Shown here: positions 57,436 to 64,000 of the stretch, piece after piece | Position numbering within the stretch: the first letter of the stretch is position 1 | Layout of the letters: each line of letters opens with the position of its first letter | NCBI GenBank assembly: GCA_030038535.1 | Contig: JASHSV010000307.1 | Span: 1 to 64,000 of the forward strand | DNA: 64,000 nt | Direction of reading: 5' to 3' | Origin: Candidatus Acidiferrales bacterium | GTDB taxonomy: Bacteria > Acidobacteriota > Terriglobia > Acidiferrales > UBA7541 | Made by a program: the position numbers and the translations under genes | The notes under the pieces: generated by a model | Told to the model about the DNA's origin: nothing | Databases searched by the model: none | What the model saw: only the letters and a program-made list of their open reading frames with translations

Positions 57436-59688
57436 ATGAAATCCGCTGCTCGTTTTTCTATCTTGCTGTCATTCGTTTTTGCTGCCTTCTCCACTGCTGC
57501 CCAGACCGCGCGCGATAGCCTGGCCAAACTCGTGGCCTCGCCCGGAGTCTCCGGCTACGAGGGGGTCGCGGGCGGCCCCGCGGAGCTGATTCGGCAGCGC
57601 ATCGAAGCCTTAAAGCCCGCGCCGATCGTGCAAGTGGACCCGATCGGGAACATCACCGTGACAATCCGTGGGAAGGGCCCCGGCCCAAACCGATGGTTCG
57701 TTGCGCCCCTCGACGAGCCCGGCTACGTCGTCAGCGAGATCAATCCCGAAGGCTTTCTCCGCCTGCAGCGCCTCCCGCAGCAGTCGCCGCAGTTTCTGTT
57801 TGATGCGCTCCGTTTCGCGCAGCAGGTGACCGTGATTACGCGCGACGGCCGCCGTGTTCCGGGCGTCATCGCGGGACTCTCGGTCCATCTGCAGCCGGCC
57901 CGGCGCGACGCCCCGAAGATGGACCACCTCGACGAGATGTACGTGGACGTCGGCGCCTCGAGCGAGGCAGAGGCGCGCCAGGCCGGTGTGGACGTACTCG
58001 ATCCGCTGATCGTCGATCGGCGGCTCTACAATTTGTCGAACGGCCTGCTGGCCGGATCCGCTGCAGGTGACCGCTACGGCGCCGCTGCCTTGCTCTCGCT
58101 GGCCGACGTGCTCACACGCAAGGAATTCTCGGGAACGATCACTCTCTGTTTTGTGACACAACAGTGGCTGGGCGCGCGCGGCCTGCGCCGTGCGCTCCAA
58201 AGCGGCCACGCGGACGAAATGATTTACGTCGGCCGGTTGTCTTCCGCCCGGGCTTCGGGCGCAGCGGTGGCTTCTCCCGAGCCGGGCTCGGGCGTCCTCA
58301 TCGGCACCGCCGATCCCGCTAAGCCTCTGGAAGGGCTCGCGGCCGAGATACAGGCTTTGGCGAAAGCTGACGGCGTGAATGTGCAAGCCGCGCCGGGGCT
58401 CTTCCATTTTCCCGCTACACCCCAGGCGCCCGAGCTACCTGCCCGGTTTGTCCAACTCGCGCTCCCGCTCGCCTGGCCCGTCACACCCATTGAAACGATT
58501 TCCGGATCCGACCTGGATTCGCTTGTAAGTCTGCTGGACCATGCGGTGCCCGGGAAAATTCTGTCTCCGCCGGGGCCCGGAGGCGGCGTCGCGGACGGAC
58601 ACTACCACCCCGCGCACACTCCACTCCCTGTCGAGGAGATTTTGCGGAGGCTATCGCTCGTCTACGGCGCGAGCGGGCATGAGGCGCTGGTTCGCGATGA
58701 AGTGAAAAATCTGCTTCCCGAGTGGGCCAAGCCGGAAACCGACGACGCGGGCAATCTGGTCTTGCATTTCGGCGGCGCGAACCCCGGAGCGCCCGGCTCC
58801 GCGGCGCCCGTCGTATTCGTCGCGCACCTGGACGAAATCGGTTACGAGGTCAAATCCATCAGCGATGATGGCCGGCTCGAAGTCGCAGAACTGGGAGGCG
58901 GCTCGCCGCAGTATTTCGTGGGCCATCCCGTTCTGGTACACAGCCAGAATCAGACCTACGACGGCGTGATTGAGCTGCCTGACGGTTGGGACACGGCGCA
59001 GTTCATCTGGCCAAATTTTCGAGGCGATGCACGCGCGCGCGTGGACGTGGGCGCACGCAGCCGCGCGGAGGCCGAGGCGCTAGGCATCAAGCCGGGAGAT
59101 TGGATCACTATCCAGAAGGAGTACCATCAGCTCGCCGGCACGCGTGTAAATGCCCGCAGCTTCGACGACCGGGTCGGCTGCACCGCCCTCGTTGCTGCGG
59201 CGTGGAAACTCGGCCCGGAAATTCGCGGCCGGGACGTGACTTTTGTCTGGTCCACCGAGGAGGAGGTCGGCCTGCGCGGCGCCGCTAAGTTTGCGGAACG
59301 CACAGCGGCTGCGGCGGCAGGAAATCCGCCGTTCCGGACCGTGTACGCCATCGATACCTTCGTCAGTTCGGATTCGCCGTTGGAAAATCCGCGCTTCGCT
59401 CACGCGCTGCTGGGTCAGGGCTTCGTCGTGCGCGCCGTGGATAGCTCCAACGTAGTGCCGCGCGAGCAGGTGGACCGCGTGGTGGCCCTCGCGCGCGAGC
59501 ACCACATTCCCGTGCAGTATGGCGCCACCGGCGGAGGCAACGACGGCTCCATGTTTACGCGCTTCGGCGTGGTGGACGTGGCGCTTGGCTGGCCGCTCCG
59601 CTATTCGCACTCGCCCGCCGAGGTCGTCGACACGCGCGACGTCCACGCGCTGGCCGACATTGTTGTGGAATTGGCCAGGGCGGATTAG
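57436..59688 (+). CDS. Tandem M42-type aminopeptidase fusion: degenerate N-terminal copy plus intact C-terminal copy, secreted
   Basis: C-terminal half FVAHLDEIGY, SFDDRVGCTAL, WSTEEEVGLRGAAKF, ATGGGNDGSMF; N-terminal half APLDEPGY, AAGDRYGAAAL, VTQQWLGARGL. Confidence 0.9.
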   Translation: MKSAARFSILLSFVFAAFSTAAQTARDSLAKLVASPGVSGYEGVAGGPAELIRQRIEALKPAPIVQVDPIGNITVTIRGKGPGPNRWFVAPLDEPGYVVSEINPEGFLRLQRLPQQSPQFLFDALRFAQQVTVITRDGRRVPGVIAGLSVHLQPARRDAPKMDHLDEMYVDVGASSEAEARQAGVDVLDPLIVDRRLYNLSNGLLAGSAAGDRYGAAALLSLADVLTRKEFSGTITLCFVTQQWLGARGLRRALQSGHADEMIYVGRLSSARASGAAVASPEPGSGVLIGTADPAKPLEGLAAEIQALAKADGVNVQAAPGLFHFPATPQAPELPARFVQLALPLAWPVTPIETISGSDLDSLVSLLDHAVPGKILSPPGPGGGVADGHYHPAHTPLPVEEILRRLSLVYGASGHEALVRDEVKNLLPEWAKPETDDAGNLVLHFGGANPGAPGSAAPVVFVAHLDEIGYEVKSISDDGRLEVAELGGGSPQYFVGHPVLVHSQNQTYDGVIELPDGWDTAQFIWPNFRGDARARVDVGARSRAEAEALGIKPGDWITIQKEYHQLAGTRVNARSFDDRVGCTALVAAAWKLGPEIRGRDVTFVWSTEEEVGLRGAAKFAERTAAAAAGNPPFRTVYAIDTFVSSDSPLENPRFAHALLGQGFVVRAVDSSNVVPREQVDRVVALAREHHIPVQYGATGGGNDGSMFTRFGVVDVALGWPLRYSHSPAEVVDTRDVHALADIVVELARAD

Positions 59689-59706
59689 AGGGATTGCTTG
59701 ATGGAT

Positions 59707-60024
59707 CTACGCGTCGGTTCCGGCTGCGTTCACGTACGCTTCGATGCGCCGCCGGTCCGCTTCCGTCAACTCGAGAAAGCGGATGCCCATGAACGACCCG
59801 GGCAACACGTGCTGCACCACGCCGATGGCGTGCACCGGCAAGAGCTCACCGGGGAGCTGGAACTCCAGCCGGAGCTGCGCGCCTTCGCCCAGCGTTTTTT
59901 CCGTCTTCACCAGCATGCCGCCGGCGCTGATGTTGCGACCCTCGACCGAGTACGGCTGGCCCGCGGCCTCCGCGCGCACCACCGCGGTCAGGGGAACACG
60001 CCGGAATTTTCGCTTCTCTACCAT
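59707..60024 (-). CDS. PilZ-domain protein
   Basis: MVEKRKFRRVPLTAVVRAEAAGQPYSVEGRNISAGGMLVKTEK...GIRFLELTEADRRRIEAYV. Confidence 0.9.
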   Translation of the reverse strand: MVEKRKFRRVPLTAVVRAEAAGQPYSVEGRNISAGGMLVKTEKTLGEGAQLRLEFQLPGELLPVHAIGVVQHVLPGSFMGIRFLELTEADRRRIEAYVNAAGTDA

Positions 60025-60232
60025 TTCTGTATTGCTATCGGCTGCGATCGGAGAATTCTTTTCCCTGCGTCCGCTCCGCGCTCTCGTCGCGGAGGCGATG
60101 GTAACACGCGCGCGCGCCGGCGCGCACGCGTGCGCGAATTGTTCGAGCGTATAATCCGCGCGAGAACACGCGGTCTGCATCAGGCAGTGTGCAGTGCCTT
60201 GTGACAGTTTCCGCCGGCGTTTGGAGGAGACC

Positions 60233-61585
60233 ATGGAAGCGGATTCGGATAATTCCTCGAGCGAAAAGCAGCCATCTCAGCACCACCATTTTTGCGGCAA
60301 CCTGTTTGGATGCGGTGATGAACTCGGCACGGGCGTTCTTCGCGAAGACTTCAAAGACGCCGCCTATTCGCGGCGTACCGCGGACCGTCTGCTGCACATG
60401 GAAGAGATCCATCAGGAGCGGTTGGACGGTTTCCTTTCCGCGCGCGGCCGCTCGCGGCGCCGCCTGCTGCGCGCCAGCCCTTTTCTGGGCGCTCTCGCGG
60501 TTGCCGGGCCCTGGTTCAACAAGCTGGCGGGCGCCAACGAGCTGCCCGGCACATCAAGGAACGACGTTCTCGATTCGCGCCAGAAGAAAGAGTATGAAGG
60601 CCATGTGCGCGTAGTGGAGTCGAATGACCAAACCGTCCATTTAGGCGTCTATGACACGAACCTGGCACCCGTTCTGAAGGTCGATTCCGGAGACACAATC
60701 AGTTATTCGAATACCTGGTCGCATTTCCTGAACAAAATGCAGCCGGATGTGCCCATCGACGTGCTGGCGAAGATGCGCTTGGACAATCCCGGGCGCGGCC
60801 CGCACTCGATCATCGGCCCGGTCTACGTGAACGGCGCGGAGCCGGGCGACGTGCTCGAGGTGCGCTACAGGCGCATCCGGCCGTTCGATTGGGGCGCGGT
60901 GTTCAACAATCCGGGTTCGCTGGGCACCGGCCTGCTGGCTAAGGATTTTCCCGATGGACAGGTGAAGTATATGAAGCTCGACCTCGCGCACATGACCACG
61001 GAATTTGCGAAGGACATTCACGTGCCGCTAAAGCCGTTCCAGGGAACCTTGGGTGTAGCGCCCCCGGACGGCTTCTATCCGCCGTTGAGCCCGGGAGTCA
61101 CCTCGTCGGTCCCGCCGGGTCCACATGCCGGCAACGTGGACCTGAGCGAAATGTGCGAAGGCTCGACCATGTTCATCCCGGTATGGAAGCCGGGTGCGCT
61201 CATTTATACCGGCGACTCACACGCGGTCCAGGGCGACGGCGAGATTTCTCTGACGGCGTGCGAGACGCGAATGCAGGAGTTGCGCATCCAGGTGTTCCTG
61301 CATAAACAGAAAAATTTCGCCTGGCCCATCGCCGAGACACCCTCGCATTGGATCACGCTGGGACTGGACAAAGACCTGAACGTGGCCATGACGCTGGCGG
61401 CGCGCAACGCCATTGAATTTCTGGCCGCGCGCACCAGCCTCTCCAAGCTGGACGCTTACGGACTGTGCAGCATGGCGTTCAGTTTCCGGGTGACGCAGGT
61501 GGTGGACATCGTCCGCGGCGTCCATGCCATGATCCCCAAAAGCCTGTTCGCTCCGGCGCTGCGCGAGAAAATCAGCGTGGTCTAG
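60233..61585 (+). CDS. Acetamidase/formamidase family protein with long N-terminal extension and twin-arginine-like segment
   Basis: FmdA/AmdA motifs (HSIIGPVYVNGAEPGDVLEVRYRRIRP, NVDLSEMCEGSTMFIPV, GDSHAVQGDGEIS); RSRRRLLRASPFLGALAVAGPWF. Confidence 0.9.
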   Translation: MEADSDNSSSEKQPSQHHHFCGNLFGCGDELGTGVLREDFKDAAYSRRTADRLLHMEEIHQERLDGFLSARGRSRRRLLRASPFLGALAVAGPWFNKLAGANELPGTSRNDVLDSRQKKEYEGHVRVVESNDQTVHLGVYDTNLAPVLKVDSGDTISYSNTWSHFLNKMQPDVPIDVLAKMRLDNPGRGPHSIIGPVYVNGAEPGDVLEVRYRRIRPFDWGAVFNNPGSLGTGLLAKDFPDGQVKYMKLDLAHMTTEFAKDIHVPLKPFQGTLGVAPPDGFYPPLSPGVTSSVPPGPHAGNVDLSEMCEGSTMFIPVWKPGALIYTGDSHAVQGDGEISLTACETRMQELRIQVFLHKQKNFAWPIAETPSHWITLGLDKDLNVAMTLAARNAIEFLAARTSLSKLDAYGLCSMAFSFRVTQVVDIVRGVHAMIPKSLFAPALREKISVV

Positions 61586-61656
61586 CTCGGCAGCCACAGG
61601 TCATCGGACCGGCAGGCCGAGGCGCTTGTGCGCCCTTTGCTATAATCTCGCGCGTC

Positions 61657-62322
61657 ATGCCAGAGCACGCTGCGAATCTTCCGGCGTTCCGGCGGCCGCG
61701 CTTTATCGCGCTCGAAGGGCCGATTCGCGTGGGCAAATCCACGCTGGCGCGCATCCTGGCCGAGCGCCTGCACGCCAGGCGCATCTACGACTGCGAGGAC
61801 AATCCCTTCCTTTCGGCGTTTTACGACGATGTACCCGGAAGCTCCTTTCGCACCCAGATGTATTTTCTGTTCGAGCGGCACCGCAGGCTGAAAGAGGCGA
61901 CCGTGGACGCAGTGAGCGGGACCGTGGTGAGCGACTTCCTGTTCGAAAAGGACCGCATCTTCGCCAACATCAATCTGGACAATGAAGAGCTGCGGCTGTA
62001 CGACAACTATTACGAGATGCTGGCACGCGACCTGCCGCTCCCGGACCTCGTCGTCTATCTCCAAGCCACGCCCGAGGTTCTGCGGCAGAGAATGGGCAGA
62101 AAAAAGGAGCCTTCCGAGGCGCACGTGGCGGACGAATATCTGGACGAGGTGGTGCGTGCCTACGAGCACTTCTTTTTCCGCTACACCGCCTCGGACCTGC
62201 TCGTGGTGAACACCTCGGAGATTGACTTCGTGGAGCGCGACGCCGACTTGCAGCAACTGCTGCGGCGCCTGCAGGAGCCGGTGAAAGGCACGCAGTATTA
62301 CCTGCCCCTGGGCCGGGAATAG
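61657..62322 (+). CDS. Deoxynucleoside kinase-family protein
   Basis: RFIALEGPIRVGKSTLARILAERL P-loop, VVSDFLFEKDRIFANINL, LVVYLQATPEVLRQRMGRK. Confidence 0.92.
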   Translation: MPEHAANLPAFRRPRFIALEGPIRVGKSTLARILAERLHARRIYDCEDNPFLSAFYDDVPGSSFRTQMYFLFERHRRLKEATVDAVSGTVVSDFLFEKDRIFANINLDNEELRLYDNYYEMLARDLPLPDLVVYLQATPEVLRQRMGRKKEPSEAHVADEYLDEVVRAYEHFFFRYTASDLLVVNTSEIDFVERDADLQQLLRRLQEPVKGTQYYLPLGRE

Positions 62323-62345
62323 AGCCGGCCGTTCCGCCGCCTGCC

Positions 62346-63395
62346 TCAGGGCTTGAAGGTCTCTATGCGGATAACGCCATCGGCGTGGACGATAGCGTGA
62401 ATCATGCCCTCGGTATTGAACGGCGTGGCCACATGGCCCTGAGGATCGACGGCGATCACGCCGCCCTCGCCGTGTTGCTCGACCAGTTCCTTCATCACCA
62501 CGTCGTTCGCCGCCTGTTCGAGCGGCACGTGAAGATAGCGGACGCGCTCGCAGATGTCCGCGGCCACCACGTTGCGCATGTAGAACTCACCAGCGCCCGT
62601 GCCGGAGACGGCGCAGCTCTCGTTGTTCGCATATGTGCCCGCTCCGATGATGGGTGAATCGCCGACGCGCCCGGTCATTTTGAAGGCGGTTCCGCCGGTG
62701 GTCGTGCCTGCAGCGAGGTTGCCGTCCTGGTCCAGCGCCACAGCGCCCGTGGTGCCATGCACGCGGTCATCGTCCTCCAGGGATGGATTGACGAGGCGGG
62801 AACTCTTTTTCTCCTCCGCCGCAACCCGGTCCTGATAACGCTTCCATTCGCGCTCGTTGTAGAAATAGAAGGGGGAAACCAGCGGCACGCCCTGGGACTT
62901 CGCGAACTCCTCCGCGCCCTGGCCGACGAGCATGACGTGTTTGGTTCGCTCCATCACCATGCGCGCCAGGCCGATGGGATTGGCGATGTGGCGGACGGAA
63001 GCCACGGAGCCAGCCTGGAGCGTTTTGCCATCCATGATGGCGGCGTCGAGCTCGGCCACGCCCGCCCGCGAATAATACGCGCCGCGGCCAGCGTCGAATG
63101 CGCCGGAATCCTCCATGATGCGGAGGGCAGCTTCCACCGCGTCGATGCTGCGCCCGCCGTTACGGAGGATTGCGGCGCCGGTTTCGGCGGCGTGCGTGAT
63201 GGCGGTGCGGGCCGCATCCGAACGCTCCGGCGATTGATTCTTGTAACTCCCCGCGCCGCCATGAATCACGAGCACAAAATCGCGGGACTGGGAACGAGGC
63301 GGAGTTGCGGCGGGCCGGCCGTGGTGCGGGACACGGGCAGCGGCGATCAGGAACAGCGCGGCAGCCGTGAGAATGACGACGCGACTGGGTTTCAT
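62346..63395 (-). CDS. Isoaspartyl peptidase/L-asparaginase (Ntn hydrolase), secreted
   Basis: FVLVIHGGAGSY; VHGTTGAVALDQDGNLAAGTTTGGTAFKMTGRVGDSPIIGAGTYANN (autocleavage Thr); signal peptide. Confidence 0.95.
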   Translation of the reverse strand: MKPSRVVILTAAALFLIAAARVPHHGRPAATPPRSQSRDFVLVIHGGAGSYKNQSPERSDAARTAITHAAETGAAILRNGGRSIDAVEAALRIMEDSGAFDAGRGAYYSRAGVAELDAAIMDGKTLQAGSVASVRHIANPIGLARMVMERTKHVMLVGQGAEEFAKSQGVPLVSPFYFYNEREWKRYQDRVAAEEKKSSRLVNPSLEDDDRVHGTTGAVALDQDGNLAAGTTTGGTAFKMTGRVGDSPIIGAGTYANNESCAVSGTGAGEFYMRNVVAADICERVRYLHVPLEQAANDVVMKELVEQHGEGGVIAVDPQGHVATPFNTEGMIHAIVHADGVIRIETFKP

Positions 63396-63590
63396 GAACT
63401 CCTCCCGTGAAGCGAACGATGAGCGGAGCGGACTGTACACCGGAGCGGCGCGGTGCACAACGCTGCGACATCGTTTCGCTTTCGAACTCATTTTCCGTCC
63501 GGGCATGATTTAATCACCCACGCGGGCCCTCTCAACGAATCGGGATTCGAAACTCCGCGGAGGTGGGGCATCGAACGGGAAACGGCGAGT

Positions 63591-64000
63591 GTGGTGGTCA
63601 TCGGCGGCGGGGTGGTGGGGTGCGCCGTGGCGATGGAGGTCTCGGCCTTCGCTGAGGACGTGTTCCTGCTGGAGGAAATGCCGCAGCTCGGTATGGGTGC
63701 GAGCTCGCGGAACAGCGGCGTGATCCATTCGGGGATTTATTACGCGCGGGGCTCGCGCAAGGCACGGCACTGCGTCGAAGGGAACCGGCTAACGTACGAG
63801 TTCTGCGAGAAGCACGGGGTGCAGCACCGGCGCACGGGAAAAGTCGTGGTGGCGGCCTCGACGGGTGAAGAGCCGCAGCTCGAGGCGCTCCAGCGGCGCG
63901 GCGAGGAGAACGGCGTCGCCGGGCTGCGTCTGATCGACCGGCGGGAACTCGAGGCGCGCGAGCCGCACGTGGAAGGACGCGCGGCACTCGAGGTGCCGTC
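63591..64000 (+). CDS. FAD-dependent oxidoreductase, L-2-hydroxyglutarate dehydrogenase-like (3' truncated by window)
   Basis: VVVIGGGVVGCAVAMEVSAFAEDVFLLEEMPQLGMGASSRNSGVIHSGIYYARGS; open to the window end; start uncertain. Confidence 0.88.
   Translation, partial: MVVIGGGVVGCAVAMEVSAFAEDVFLLEEMPQLGMGASSRNSGVIHSGIYYARGSRKARHCVEGNRLTYEFCEKHGVQHRRTGKVVVAASTGEEPQLEALQRRGEENGVAGLRLIDRRELEAREPHVEGRAALEVP

Noticed and set aside
1-64000. CRISPR arrays, prophage, IS elements
   Set aside because: No regularly spaced repeats, transposase, integrase or phage structural genes were seen while reading the window.

Overview
GC-rich bacterial chromosome segment, about 55 genes, with no prophage, IS element or CRISPR array seen. 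An acidobacterial origin is inferred from gene content (ADOP-type MacB/FtsX permease, exported TldD-like and M16 hydrolase pairs); taxonomy was not tested. Most content is core or metabolic: panB/panC, gatB, a vitamin B12 uptake locus (btuF-C-D and btuB plus a DUF71 ATPase) with two cobalamin riboswitches, kbl/tdh, der, surE, thiolase/enoyl-CoA hydratase, HU, tRNA-Pro(GGG) and tRNA-Ser(TGA). The strongest finding is a Bcp-type peroxiredoxin gene downstream of gatB (minus strand, 22413..21943). The ORF track shows it only as a truncated C-terminal ORF because an in-frame TGA sits exactly at the peroxidatic cysteine codon (TPG[TGA]TTEASEFRD). A bulged hairpin begins 10 nt after the TGA, and its apical G is 18 nt downstream, so this looks like a selenocysteine peroxiredoxin with a bacterial SECIS element. 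Other items of note: a single-polypeptide GH18-like/NodB deacetylase/processive GT2 fusion; three hydrolase systems that each pair an intact catalytic unit with a degenerate copy (M16, TldD/TldE, M42); an anti-sigma factor fused to a bactofilin-like membrane protein; and a visible terminator/antiterminator platform on the btuF riboswitch. All calls come from reading motifs; no database search was run.
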